The notes: generated by a model not told the origin, from the sequence alone. Shown: positions 45,447 to 58,661, counted from the first letter of the stretch. The stretch: DNA of 64,000 nucleotides from Cryptomeria japonica (GCF_030272615.1 NC_081412.1:345395870-345459869), one strand, 5' to 3'. A program made the numbers and translations.

Positions 45447-45970
45447 GTTGATCTCTTTGCATATGCTTACTAGTTAGATCACTATGTTTTACACCCTCTT
45501 CCATATCAAAGTTTTGGCACATTAGTATCTTAGAATGTAGATAGACTATGTCATTCTAGATTCCATCAACTTTCTAGTTTCGAGTTGCTAGATGACCTTG
45601 TGCAGGGTTGGTGGTTCTTCGTGTCATAAAGAACTCTAGGGAAGCATAATTTCCTTGTGGTTGGGTGGAAAAGTGATATGGCAATGTTCTTGCCCATGGT
45701 GTGATCGAATGAGATAGATGTTGGAATCTCCTATAAGGATTATCATCGACTATGTACATTATGTATTATTGTAATCAATCTTATAAATGAAATAATTTCT
45801 TTATGTTTGCCTATCTCTCAACTCATGTACTTTGACAATATGTCAAAATATAATTTTACGTCTGTATTTTAATATATACTTGAGTTTTTTGTGTTAAAGT
45901 GTTTTTAATTATGTGTGAGATTAAGTGTAATAATGTAATTTATTATTTTAACTAAATAGAGGTCCTTACA

Positions 45971-48542
45971 TATTCTTCCTCTATCCCTGTTGTTTATTTT
46001 TTGCTTGTTGATTCTACTATGGTATCCACACTTATTGTTTCTATTGTTCCTAGTGTTGTTTCTATGATACCAATTCATTCATCTACCTCAAGTGAGTCGA
46101 TCCTGGACACTCCCCAGGATAATGTGGTAAATGTTTTTGGTTCTCTTTCTTTTTTTCCAAGCCTCTCATAAGTTGCCACCTTAATGATTGATGTTGCTTA
46201 CATTGAATTTGACAAGTTCATGTCTGACACTTTGCCAAGCACTTCAACTATGGAAATTTCATTTGTAGTTATGATACATACTGAACCCATTTTAGTTACT
46301 ACCATGCCACAATAAACCTTTCCCATTCAAACTGTAGTCACTAGTGTAGGAACAATTTCTACTCTTCCTCCTCGGTTACAATCAATAGCTCATAAGAGAA
46401 AGAAGCAAACCATCTTCCCATATGACTTGGACTTCAAACAGTTGGCTCTTCCCAAACCAAAGGGTGCCAAGAAAGCAAAAAATCTTTCAAGAATAAGAGT
46501 ATATGCGTCAAGGAACAAATACACAAAAGTGGAAATCTCTCCTCAAGGTAAAGAAATTGATGAGATTCAAGAAACAAATCATGAAGTGAGGAGGATTGAC
46601 CTTGGGAAATAGATTCATTAGAGTGCCAAAGAAGATGCTCAATCGATGCTTGAAGCTTTGATAGAAACGTATGATAGAGATAAGGAGGTCAAAGACAAAC
46701 TCAAACTTCAAGTGGAGCAACTTACTTCTGTGTTGTATAAAATTACTCAGTCCTCACAAGTGATTGAACCAGTTGGTTCTTTTATTGATGAAGAAGTTGT
46801 GAATAAAGATGAACGAACTGTGATTCATGGGAGAGTTGTTGTTGCATGGGTAGACATGATGTTATCACAAGGAACTCACCTTTTGAATTTTGTAGTTAAG
46901 TTGTTGAACAACTTGGATAGTGTGAGATCTCAATTAGATCAAACACTCAATTTGCTATCATAGGAATTATAGGTACAAGAAAAGGACCTTGATGCTTGGC
47001 TCAAGCTTGAGGATTTTGAGCTAGATGTTCTTGTTAACAATGAAGTCATTCCCACTTGTTAAATTTACATTGAGCAATAGGAAGCCTTGGAATACATGAT
47101 GGATGCTTTTGAACAATTGATCAAGGATCTTTGGAAATCTCAAAAATATTGCAATGATAAAAGGATTGATATTATCAATAAATTTTTTGAGTTTCCATGC
47201 AAGTTATTGGATGAGGACCAAAAGCTCTTTCTCGTTGAATCCATTATCTAAGAATTTAGTCTATTGGTTAGTACAAAAATGGTCAAAGAAGAATTTGTGG
47301 TTTCTTCTATTTACAAACTAGTAAATTTTCAATTAATCTTGAACAATTTGGAATCTCTTTTAAAGAAACATAAGAAAGGGTATGTCAGCATAGGATATTC
47401 AGTCACTCGGGGTCACACCATTGCCAGCTACATTAATGGGCTTGATGAATCACTAATGAAAGAATCCCTCAACAAATTTGAACAATTTCTGAAGAAGAAT
47501 TTTGATGAAGAAGAAGACGTGTCCCCTGACACTTAGTAGTCTTTATCATATTTTATAGTCTATAATTAAATTATTTTATTTTTGGTATTTTACATGTCTA
47601 CTCATACACATGTAATTTGCATGTAAATAAAGTACAAGTCCTAAACCAAATCAGACTGTTCTTTGAATAAGTCAAAATTAGTTGTAGAATTCATATATTT
47701 TCTCAAGGCTCTTCTCTATATAAAGGAGAGACCTCATTATAAATACAGATCTTTTGGTTAATGTATCAAAACTCTACCAACTTGTAGAGCTATCAAAGAC
47801 TTTGTGCTTTAAGTGAAAATCTGAAAAATTCTACCAATAAAGAAGTAAAGTTGTTTTCCAATGCTTGTCTTGGACACACTTTATTGTATGGTGAGAGTGT
47901 TCTTATGTCATTCTTAGCATATTATCTTTATAGGTTGAATTGTGTATTGTGAGAAGTTGTTAGATTAAAAGGTATTAAGGTGGAATATTGTAGACTTTGT
48001 GCTATAGTATTTTATTGTGAATCTTTCATTACTGTTTCTTAATAAGGTGGAAACTTTGTGCTATATCAAGTTATCTATTTAGAGTAGAGAAGATTGTAAT
48101 ACATAGGAAATACTTTGGGCTACCTACATATTACAAGCTATTTTTCAAGAATCACTTAGAAAGACTATATAAGATTTTGGGCTTGCAAAGGTTTCTTGGT
48201 TATTATAGATTCATTGGTACATCTTTAAGTCATCCTTTTGTTTGGATGAAATTTATATAGGTAATTATTGTGTAAGTTAGTATCTTGTAATTTATGTTTT
48301 GTTGTTTAGGAAGATAATCCATTTTGAAGAAAGAGAGTTGGATGAACACTTATTTTAAAAAAAAGAGAATAAAGTGATTGTAGCACCCTGAAAAAGTGTA
48401 GAAAATAAGAGTTAAATAGATACTAATTATCATATTGCAATAAGAAGGCAACTTTCCCTTTGCGAAGAGATTCAATCTCATCCCACTGTTGCTAAAAAGC
48501 ACATTTTGTAATCATCCCCTAATTACAAAATTTTTAACCAAC
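45971..48542 (+). pseudogene. Family C repeat protein, copy 2, right part and 3' region
   Basis: Continues copy 2 after G. It shows DLDFKQLALPKPKGAKKAKN, LEALIETYDRDKEVKDKLKL, WVDMMLSQGTHLL, LDAWLKLEDFELDVL and SLLKKHKKGYVSIGYSVTRG, up to the stop at 47534-47536 (FDEEEDVSPDT). The last 90 codons (47264-47536) are open and show the family C-terminus without interruption by element B. The following 1 kb is non-coding and matches the region after copy 1, ending near 48542. Several stops and frame changes upstream. Confidence 0.6.
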
Positions 48543-48683
48543 AAAATGCTTATAGATTTCTTTTAAAATTCTATCAAACATGGTTATATCAAGCATACAA
48601 CCCTTGCTCTAATACGAGATCCACTCAACTCATTTTAAAACTCCTAGGTATATATACCTTATGACCATGATCAATTGTATAGT

Positions 48684-48947
48684 AACTCAAATTCAGAGTA
48701 TTTCTCGAATTCCAAGCACGTCCTCAATGAACCTTTGATATTGATAGTGACCATACAATACATTTAAGCCAAACATCACCATAGCCCCTATTTTTGCAAT
48801 GATTTTGTTCGCTCTAACTCAAATTAGAGTATTTTCTAGAATTCCAAGCATGTCCTCAATGACCCTTGGATATTTGATACAAACCATAAAATACATTTAA
48901 GCCAAACAACACCATAGCCCCTATTTTTGCAATGAATTTGTTCACTC
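48684..48947. repeat. 132-bp tandem duplication
   Basis: AACTCAAATT(C)AGAGTATTT starts at 48684 and 48816. Both units run through CAATACATTTAAGCC-like and TAGCCCCTATTTTTGCAATG to GTTC(G/A)CTCTA. Several substitutions and small indels, so it is not recent. Confidence 0.9.
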
Positions 48948-51180
48948 TATCCCATGTGGACATGGTAAGACAACCCTTCGAGAATCCAAAGATGAGAGAA
49001 CTATTAGGGATAAAAGGATGGCAAGGTTGTGACAGGGTGCCTAATATGATATAATATTTTGTCTTGCAACGTTTCTCCCAGTTGAACTTTGAGTGGAGCA
49101 AAAGATTGTATGGCTTTTGCAGAACTTGTTAAGATCTAAATTGAGAATATAAGATTGAATCCAATTGCATCTTCCATAGTCACACTTTTTAAGATGTCAC
49201 CAATCAAATGTAGCACAAAATAATTTCTCATCTATCTTGTCAATCTTGGCACTCCCATTAACAACCAGTCCAACAATGACAGCTATAGGAGGATAAAGCA
49301 CACTCTGCCCATCATAAGCCATGGTAGTTGCAACTGCAGCGTTTGACCTAAATTCCTTTGTCTTTCATACTTTGATATATGTCCATACCGCGTTCCAAAG
49401 CTCCCATTCTTGAACGGGTAGGGAGGATGATGTAAAATGTCACAAAATTTAGATTTTTACCTGCTAATTGCATTTGCTCGAAAGTTTATAAAGAATTTTT
49501 AACAAATCCATTTTGTACATATCCTGTAATCATTGTTGTCCATGACATGGCATCTTTTTAAAGCTTTCAGTCAAACAATTCACTTTTATTTTCTACACTT
49601 CCACATTTTACATTCCATGAGATGTTATCTCTTTGAGGCACTCTATCAAACAATTCACTTGCATTGCCTTTGTTTTCATAGGTCACATGCATGCATGCCA
49701 TATCATTTCAATTATAATACTTGTTTCAATACTCCCATTTACGGGCAGAGCAAACTAATGAGAGAGCGCTTTGAATGTGTTGTAGAGTGTTTCAATAGAT
49801 CAATGATTTCAAGAGCTTCTCTGTACAATCCATTTTGTGCCCAGATTGCAATCATATAATCTTATAAGATGATATATATCTCCTTGTAGGATTTCTTTCA
49901 AATTGTTCATGTGCATTGTCTTTGCTTCTATATGAAAGGAAGCTAAGGTGTAAAAAATGTTTCCTAACACTAATTTAGTGGGGGAGATAACACAAATTTT
50001 CTTACAAATCAAAACACATTTATAAAGAGATAATGAACATGCATAAACATAAACACAATGAACACAAGATATATCATGTGGAAAACTCTTTTGGGAGAAA
50101 AACCCCACATTCCAAAAATAATTTTTTTGTATTACTGAAACTATAACTAGTATATACCTATATTTAAAAAATATATGTAAAATATGCCTAGAGATATCTT
50201 ATAATAGAAGAGAATCATAAAATAAATGTTTTTTTCTAAAATACTAAACACCAAGAATGTAAATCCATTAAAGTCTTGCATACAAAAAGTTGTGAATCTA
50301 GCTAGAGACGAGTGACAAGGGTTCTATTTTATTTGGAGTAATAAAATAACACCTCCACAAAAGTTGAAACGTGGCATACTTCATGTATTTACCTATCATT
50401 TGCATGTCAAATTATTTCAAAAATGGATTTTTGTTTACAAACATTTTGATGTCATTGTAGATGCCTCTCGACATAATTACAATATAATAGCAGTACATTG
50501 ATTCTTCAACAAGAGCCTTCAACAATCAATCCAACAACACTTTGAATCAATTTATACAACATAAAACCTCACCTACAAACACAACATTAACTAATACTCT
50601 CCAAGGTTACCTTATATAGAGAAATACCACTCAAGAGGAAGCTTCTAGATGAAGTTACAAGATGGGCTTGTGCAAAACATTTGGCCCTATTTTTTGGCCA
50701 TAAAAAAGAATACAAATGACACATGTACATCTCCAAATGACTCCCCATTCAAAATTTCTAAGTTGGGCACCCAAAAATCACTCTTTGGAGGTATGACAAA
50801 TGCTCTTATGCATTCTACTATTGTCATTAGAATCTCATAAATATTGTCATAACTTACTGCACTTACAACTGTAAGAGAATCCATCATAAATGACTATTGT
50901 TAGTATATTCTTTAACAATGTGTCATAACCCAACTTGGGCACCCACCTTCTCCATCCAAAAGGTATCTCCTGCCAATTGTCCAATATGTTAAGAATCTAT
51001 CATAGGTTGACACTTGTCAAGATCCTCAAAGTGGGATGCCTACCTCCATATGTGCAACATATGTGTCATACAATCTGTAGGTGAGAAAAAATGATCTGAG
51101 ATCTTATGAGAGAAGATCCAGATAGATCGTTCACCTAACAATGAAGTACCTACAATGAACATGCATGCAAAAATCAAATG
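48948..51180. other. No gene recognised; possible LTR relic near 50.0 kb
   Basis: Short frames only. At about 50055-50110 the sequence AACACAAGATATATCATGTG followed by GGAAAACTCTTTTGGGAGAA resembles the AACACAAGATATTTTGACGT ... GGAAACCCAAATGGGAAAAA motif in the LTRs of element B, so a worn LTR may be present. No ends could be defined. Confidence 0.35.
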
Positions 51181-51187
51181 TCTAAAC

Positions 51188-51189
<2 letters not shown>

Positions 51190-51236
<47 letters not shown>
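51190..51236. repeat. CA dinucleotide microsatellite
   Basis: About 23 uninterrupted AC units. Confidence 0.98.
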
Positions 51237-51238
<2 letters not shown>

Positions 51239-51489
51239 CATGCAATGGGAATTTACCTCCATTGCCCTCCTATTTCTCAAGATTTTCATGTTTAAAATTA
51301 TTGCTCTCATACGCACTTCTATGAAAAGCTAACAAAAAATGGAGACTTGAGATGGAAGATAAACAAAATAAAGATAAAAAGGTCAAGATAATGCAAGATG
51401 AAAACTAGCTAATGGATGCTAAGAGTGATCAAGACTACATAAACAATGAATGGAGGATCAAAATGCCAATAAAATAGATATTGAATGCA

Positions 51490-51990
51490 AAGTTGTGGAT
51501 CCCAAAATGGGAGAGGGGCTCTGCTTAAATAGGCATCCTCGGGCGAATCTAGATTATAGGGCAAATGTGGAATAAAAGATTGGATTGGAGGTGTAAGTGT
51601 TTATCCCATATTCATTAGGTGGATGAAATGGGTAAGAGTGAAAAATGATAAATAGAGGATGTAGTTGATATGGAGGAGATTTGGAAAAATGGTTTTATTT
51701 AAAATGAATAAAATGGAATATATATTATTAAATGGATGAATAATAGAATATATTTTGATTTAAATGGATTTAATGGAATAATGGAGAAAATGAATATTAT
51801 GAGATAATGGAGAATGATAATATTATATTATATGGATCCACTTGATAATTATTGGAAAATTAAAATTAAATATGAGGATATTTAATGAAATTTTTTATGT
51901 GTCTACATTTTGCTCATGTTTGAGACAATACGATTTTGAGCGTTGTTTCAAAGAAAAATGAAAAGAAAATCATGCCCAATAAACCAAGAG
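51490..51990 (-). mobile_element. Relic of a Tat LTR and 3' end, inverted
   Basis: The stretch 51895-51990 (TTTATGTGTCTACATTTTGC, TTTGAGACAATACG, GTTTCAAAGAAAAATGA, ATGCCC) matches the reverse complement of 10820-10955 around the polypurine tract and LTR start of the Tat element. The LTR would start at 51907 and run to lower coordinates, through the AT-rich AATGGAATAT stretch. A minus-strand TATTTAAGCAGAGCC near 51525-51538 is in the place of its TATA box. The far end is not defined. Confidence 0.5.
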
Positions 51991-54744
51991 ATTGAGGTAG
52001 GATGCCCCCTCAAGAGATTGTTTATGTATGAAAGAAATGAATGATCTCTCGAAAGAAGAGAAGAATGTTAGATGAAAGAGAAAAATGAGAAAAGAGAAAG
52101 ATGGTTAGTAAATAGTGAAGAATGTTAATTGAGTGTAGAAAAGGGGTTGATTGATATCAAATGAAAAAATTCTTGATTTATCAGATAGAATAGATAACAT
52201 GACAATGATTGATTTGATGAATAGATGGAATGATTGGTGGGATAGAAGAAATGTTAGCTGGAAGAAATGCAAGTGAGAAGTGAAGAATGATTAGAGTGAT
52301 GAGATCTTGCTTTCACAAATGCTAATAGTAGGTGAGAACATTTATTTGATATGGCAAAATGGATGCGGCGCACCATGGCATTGAAGGCCAAAGCGATAAT
52401 GCAATCCCTTTGTGTAAGACAAACACATTGCAGATGAGGAATTGTTCAACCATCCTAAGACATACTTGCCCCAGAATGTTATGAAACACTCTGCAAATAG
52501 AAAACGAAAAAACAAGAAAGGCCATGAGACATCCCGACCACTCTAAATGACTCAATTACATCATTGAGTGGCCTAGGAACATGGTCAAAGATAAGTCAGT
52601 GAAAAAAATAAGATTCACAAATCCAAACAAGTCCAACAACCATTTTGATCTTCGTTGTCAAAGTTGATAATGTTGTGTTTTGATGATAGGACAATCATGC
52701 TGCCTGGTTTCAAGGAATGCAGTATAGGACACAATATGGTTTCGAGTATACTACACCCTATATAAGACCCATGATAATGCTGACAAGGACCAATGATATT
52801 GATGTTGATTGATTGATAAGACAAGTTGTCCAGTTTGAATGCTTGGGTGATTGAAAAGTTCATTTGTTAATGCGTGATTTGTTAATGTGTGATTTGTAGG
52901 CAATTAATATATTAAAATAATAAATAAATATAACAAAATCAATGCTAGAATTTACAAAGGTTAAGACACCTTAATCCCAACACCATATTTTGCATGCAAG
53001 GCCATGAGACTATATGTCTTTGAGGAGTTTTATCAAATAGTTGGTGTGCTTTGTCTATGCTTTCTCATTTCACACTTATACCATATCAAAGTGCTTCCAA
53101 CATAAAATGTATTTGATCGAAGTTTCTACAATATGTTCAACCAAATCTGCTTTGTTCATAAGATACAATCATTGCTTAGTATATGACATCTCTCTAACCC
53201 TTATGCTATTCTTGATGAATGCCACTTACACATTTAACAAAGTTCATATTATTATAGTGTGGTTTACTTTCAAGATTTCTTTGTTCAACATCATCTGCAA
53301 ATACCAAGAAAACACAGTCACACAATCACCATAGGTTCAACTGGCATTGCGGTAATACGTTTTCAACTTCCTCACCATAACAGAACAAATTATGTCTCTA
53401 CATTTAGTCATTTCATTTCTTAAAAGTTCCCAAACCTATTTGAAACCTTATTTAGGTGTACAAACTATTATCATTGCACACCATGAGATATTTCTCTAAG
53501 GTATGATGTAAAATAATTTAGGTGGTTGGTCCATGATTCCACATTATGCATACATGTTTACCAAATAGGGAATTTCAAACTAAATAGATAGATAATTATG
53601 AACTCTTGAAATAATTTGAAAAGTGCCAAATAATTGGTTCAAAAGTTCACTTTTTGGAGCAACCAAACATGAGGTTTAAAAGTTTGATTTTTGAAGTATT
53701 GGAGCACAATGAAGGACAAGAAGAGTAAAATAAACATATTTTTAATTATTTCACTCCTAAAATATTAAAATAAAAATTAAATGAGAAATAAACAAAATTA
53801 TTTTTGAAATATTAAAATATTTTTGAAAAATAATTCAATATTTCCAATCTACTACATAGTAGTTTGTCTTATGAAAATGAACATAACTTTTGACTGGTAA
53901 ATAATTTGGCTTAGAAATTTCGACTAGGCTCAAAGGGGAATGATGTGATCATTACCAGAAAAACTAATCCATGACGAGGTTTTTAGGACAAAATTTTAAT
54001 GTTTTATGAAAATAGCTTAATGAAAATGTAAGCGTTAAAATTTTAGATACAACGAAGTGAATTTTCATGAAAATTTGCCACATTGCTCGGAATGGTAATG
54101 AAGACATCCTCATAAGATGATTTCTCTTGATGCTTTATAACTTTTAAAATTTAATTATTTTTATGTCTTGGCCAATGTAAAAGATCAACTCGGAGCACAT
54201 GCATAAGGCATATCATGCTCTTGCCCCTAAGATTGAGCTTGACATTATGAATGTGGCATGACCATTTGGGCTCATATATTCACAATGAATTTAATAGTGG
54301 CAAACATGTGACATACATTTACCAATCTGAGATAGGACTTAATAATGAATACTTTAAGTCAAAACCACATATTTATGCATCTCAAAAACTCTCAAAAGTA
54401 TGCATTAAGGATTTACCTGACATTTAGCTTCAATGCAAAAGTTTAAAATTTGGATGTTTCAAAATTGGGGCTACATTTATCAAGAGCTATTGCATTTTCA
54501 TTTGAATAATGTATTTAATTTATTGTGTTTATGCCATTCATCTTTTCACTTTATTAGAGGTGAGTGTGTGATCTAACTTGGAGTTTATATTTCATTTGTT
54601 GAAATCTTTCTTTTGACGTTCAATTTGACAATTACATCTAATTCCATTTGGACTTATGTAATAACCCACCTTGATTAACCCAACAAAATTGACCATTCTT
54701 TTTTTTTTGTTTAATTTAATCATTTGTGTTTGATTCAATCGCAT
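51991..54744. other. No gene recognised
   Basis: AT-rich sequence, possibly including worn internal parts of the inverted Tat relic. Short frames without motifs. At 54657 TGTAATAACCC resembles the left end of insertion G (TGTCATAACCC). Confidence 0.4.
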
Positions 54745-54908
54745 ACTCTGGGCATCCATCCATTTGGATTAGGCATTCATCCATCCGGGATGAGCATCTA
54801 ACCATACGGGTTAGGTATTTGTCCATATGGGACATAAGATTTCATCCATCCAATACAAGATAGGCATCTACCCATATGGGGTAGGCATCTATCCAATCGA
54901 GATAGGAG
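54745..54908. repeat. Imperfect 20-25 bp minisatellite, about seven copies
   Basis: Units on the pattern GGCATCYATCCATNNGGGNTA: GGCATCCATCCATTTGGATTA, GGCATTCATCCATCCGGGAT, GCATCTAACCATACGGGTTA, GGTATTTGTCCATATGGGAC and GGCATCTACCCATATGGGGT, among others. Confidence 0.85.
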
Positions 54909-56480
54909 GTGCTCTCGCCAGAGACTTAGACTCATCGGGACCATTCAGGTCCTGAGCCACTCACTAAGTACTACACTCTTCTAATAGAAGTGCACCGAGG
55001 TCACCGTCCTTAGGAGTAATTAAATAACATAATACAAGCTTGAATTTCTGCCTTGGAATTTGGCTTAAAGCCTCGGGAAGTCAAGCGAATCCATATGGGA
55101 TTCCTTCCAAGTATGCATTGAATTACTTTTTCCTTTTTATTATACTTATCTTTCAAATTAGGATTCTTTCTCAATCCTTCTTCTTACCAAGCCTAGACCC
55201 CACCCATGAACGCCTGAGTACTAGGGACAACTCCATCCCAAGACTACCTACATACCCGTTTCGGCACGGGATCAAGGCGTAAAGTATGTAGTTCTTATTT
55301 CTACTCTATGGTTTGATGTAAATTGATTAGTGGGTACGCAACCCTTTCTAGGGTCAATGTCCCAGACAGTTTCTCTGCGGTTGCTACCCACGGTGGTAGC
55401 ACTTAAGCAAAGGCTCAAGATGGCCTATTGCTTGTGGCCTAAAACAACTAGATCTTAATACCTATCATAGGCGTCACCCTTGACCAATTGGCAATTGTCA
55501 GCAATTCTTTGAGATTAAATCAATTTCATAAAAGCATTTTACTCAACATCCCTATAGGAGTTTACTATGGTCTAACTCAGTGGATGAAAGATCATTTTAG
55601 AATTATCTTATTAGATTATCGATCCAAGGGGGATTACCCGCCCCTTGGATTTTAACTTCCAAGTGTCCCTTATTACTCCCCGACGATTTATAGGGATGAT
55701 GCCACAGACGTCGTTGATGCAGCTTTATTAGGCGTTAAGTGCAGTAGTTCAACATGATGACATTACTCGTAAGCATGACCCAGAGGCACCGTATATACCG
55801 AACGCTGCTAGGTTTTGGTTTCCCTCTTCCTTTATTTAGTTTTATAACTAAGAAACTATGAAAAACATCATGCTTGAAAACAATTATGAATTGAATGTAC
55901 GCAATTTCAAGGTTTAATTCATTGAAATAACTACTTTATGGCATTCAATTACTACTTGATAGAATTACCACTCTTCTACAACTAAACTATTTAATATATG
56001 ATTGCACGATAAAGACGATTAGGAACTCATGTATTAAAACGTGTAATTGCATTTGGAAATGTAACTTGATCATGAATGCAAATTAATATATATAAAATTC
56101 GATGGTGTCAAAACAATAGTGTTACTTACATGCAAAATGAAGCAATATTTACTTCTATCACGAGAATAATTAGTAATAGCATTACTAGTTCAAAATGAAC
56201 AATTAGTTTGGACCTTTGGCAATTTTGGATCATGTTTTTAAATGAATCTAAATATTATCGATTAAGTAACCCAATAATCTCCAATGGTAATTATACACAT
56301 AAATTTGGAATTACAATTTCAATATACAATGATCGTAATTACTTATAAATTTTCTAAATTTAAATCTACTAACTTAAAGATAAATAACAATTAAACTTTA
56401 AAATTTAACTAAGTAAATATTAGCGATTTTTAAATTGAATCTTAATATACATAGAAAAAAAATTTAATTAATGCAATAAG
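54909..56480. other. Unassigned block, less AT-rich to about 55830
   Basis: 54909-55830 has a more balanced base composition than its surroundings and several CG dinucleotides (CACCGAGGTCACCGTCC, ACCGTATATACCGAACGC). It could be the leader or LTR of an unrecognised element. An 80-codon frame at 55040-55282 has no motif. From 55830 on the sequence is AT-rich with nothing visible. Confidence 0.35.
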
Positions 56481-56483
56481 GCA

Positions 56484-56720
56484 CGGGGCCCTGTTTAAGG
56501 CAATGGGGAGTGGGAAGGGGCCCACGGGTCCCATCATCACTGCAGATCTGCGGGTGCAGGCCCACAGTGATGAGGGGATCGCCATGGTCCCCCCCACTAC
56601 CTTGCGACCACTGCCATAACAGTGACCACAGGTTAGTGGAGGGTACCCCTAACCTGCGGTATTAACTTCGCCCATTCCCTCCCTGCAACAGTCCACTAAC
56701 CCATGTGAAATAAATTTCGC
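56484..56720. other. GC-rich island with inverted repeats
   Basis: About 240 bp much richer in G and C than either side. It contains inverted repeats such as TCATCACTG (56534-56542) with CAGTGATGA (56565-56573), and AGGTTAGTGG with CCACTAACCC further on. No coding frame with motifs. Confidence 0.6.
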
Positions 56721-56818
56721 CGTACGATTTCGCGTAATGAGTTTGCATAAATGATTTTTTAACGATAGTTTAAATACTTATATATATATAGTTTCCAGTT
56801 TCCAATTTATTTAAGCAC

Positions 56819-57310
56819 AGAGAAGAGTATTTAACCAATATATGAGAGATAAAAATATTAATGTATACAAATAAGAATAAGGATTTATTTACAGGAATGA
56901 ATAACACAGAGGATTACTCACAGAGAGATTTATACCTCAATTTCAACTATTATTCCCAGAGAGAAGTATATAACCAGATATAAAAATATTAATGTAACCA
57001 AATGAGAATAAGGATTTATTCACAGGGATGAATAACATAGAGGATTATTCACAAAGAAATATATTCCTCCATTTCAACTAATATTCACAAGAGAAGTATA
57101 TAACCAAATAAAAAAAAATTTTATGTAATCAAATGAGAATAAGGATTTATTCACAGGGATGAATAACACAGAGGATTATTCATAGAGAAATATATTCCTC
57201 CATTTCAACTAATATTCACAGAGAGAAGTATATAACCAGATAAAAAATATTTATGTAATCAAATGAGAATAAGGATTTATTTAGAGGATTATTCACAGAG
57301 AGAAATGAAT
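56819..57310. repeat. Tandem repeat of about 130-139 bp, nearly four copies
   Basis: Units start with AGAGAAGTATATAACCAGAT-like sequence at 56819, 56958, 57090 and 57220. Each contains AATGAGAATAAGGATTTATT and CAGAGGATTATTCAC. The second and third are closest to each other, and the last is shortened. Confidence 0.92.
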
Positions 57311-57423
57311 ACATGAGATTTATATCTTATTATCAGGCATTTTCTGTAGGGGAGTAAGATTTTAATGTAAGAAAGGAATTGCATTTAAATTTCCAATCCA
57401 GTAATGAATTTGAGAGAAGTAAT

Positions 57424-57544
57424 GCAAGAACTGATATTTTCTAAAGAAAATTAAACAAATAATAAGCTGTCTTTCACATGCAAGCAAGATCTGATATTTC
57501 TTCTCTAAGAAAAAATAAAACAAATAAATAAGCTATCTTTTCAC
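57424..57544. repeat. 60-bp tandem duplication
   Basis: GCAAGA(A/T)CTGATATTT at 57424 and 57484, both followed by an AAACAAATAA-type stretch and AGCT(G/A)TCTTT. Imperfect. Confidence 0.85.
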
Positions 57545-58661
57545 TATTATCCCTAAAGAAGGATTTACCACAAAAGAAGTTTTTTATAAAGGAAGATCTA
57601 GAAGCTATATTTTGGATAATACCATTTTCTCATATGGGAATGTGAAATAACAAGAAGAGAACCTGGCTTATCGAAGTTCGATGTTGAATCCTCTCCAACC
57701 TTCTAGCTATCCTCCTTAGATCCTTCCTTGCCACTCGAGAGAAATCTTTCAAACAATAACTTAATAATCTTGCAACGAAAAAATGAGACTACCAAAGAAG
57801 ATCCTACTACTAAAAACTTGGGAAATTTTCTTCGAAACATAATCAACTCCCTTCTTTGAAAACTTGCTTACAATTTATAAGAAAAATCCCTCAGTTCCAC
57901 TATCTATAGAATTTAATTAAAAAAAGAGATTATTTTCCAATATTTGACTCATGCAAATTGATTAAAAACTTAGTGGGGGAGTTACATGCAAGGCATTGAA
58001 GATTCCTCTAGAAGCTTCTAATTCCTCCTACAACATGTGCCATAATTAGGAGTGGGGAAATAAAATAAAAATAAAAATAAAAATAATGCCTTTGAATTGT
58101 ATTCTCCAAGTGTGTGTGTCCATTTTTATTCTTTTATATTATTTATTCAATCATTTTCAATAGCTCAACCAAAAATTATATAATAGAATTGTATCAAATC
58201 AAAAAGTGATAAAGGAGGGTTGTGACAACTTACTCTCTTTTACTTTCTTCTTTTCTTTTTTCATGCTCATTCTTAAATTGTCAATTTTGAGAACACACAA
58301 AACCATTAAATGTGTGACTATGCATATCATTCATTCTTTTGTCAAAATCAACTTCATATTTGATATATCCCAACATAGAGTCACCATCAAGTTTTTCTAA
58401 CAAACATTGAGCAATACCTAAGCTTGATGGTTTAGAGCCTTCAAATCCCATAATCAATATAGTATTTGCATCCCTAAACATGTGCTTATGTTATGAGAAA
58501 TATATCATAAAAAGTACAATAATTAATTGTTGGCCTAGTGGGAAGAGCTAGCAAATGTAGCCTATTACTATTGACAAATGAAAAAAATACTTTTAAAGTA
58601 GTTGATATTGTTAAATAAGTGCACTTTGTGGTACTTGTCTCTTCAAAATTGTAATATTTAA

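Larger units (their letters stand above)
36804..45970. mobile_element. Insertion G splitting family C copy 2
   Basis: Left end TGTCATAACCC at 36804, right end GGTCCTTACA at 45970. It is flanked by TATTT (36799-36803) and TATTC (45971-45975), a likely 5-bp target duplication. Taking G out joins family C in register with copy 1. TG...CA ends and 5 bp suggest an LTR element, but I could not see convincing LTRs. A weak resemblance exists between 36804-36860 and 45838-45900. Without D and E inside it, G is about 3 kb of AT-rich DNA with no gene. Confidence 0.6.

Noticed and set aside
45838-45970. A short terminal repeat of insertion G matching 36804-36930
   Set aside because: Only scattered similarity in AT-rich sequence; not enough to call an LTR without an alignment score.
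53041-53334. 97-codon plus-strand frame
   Set aside because: No motif, no homologue recognised and composition like its AT-rich surroundings.
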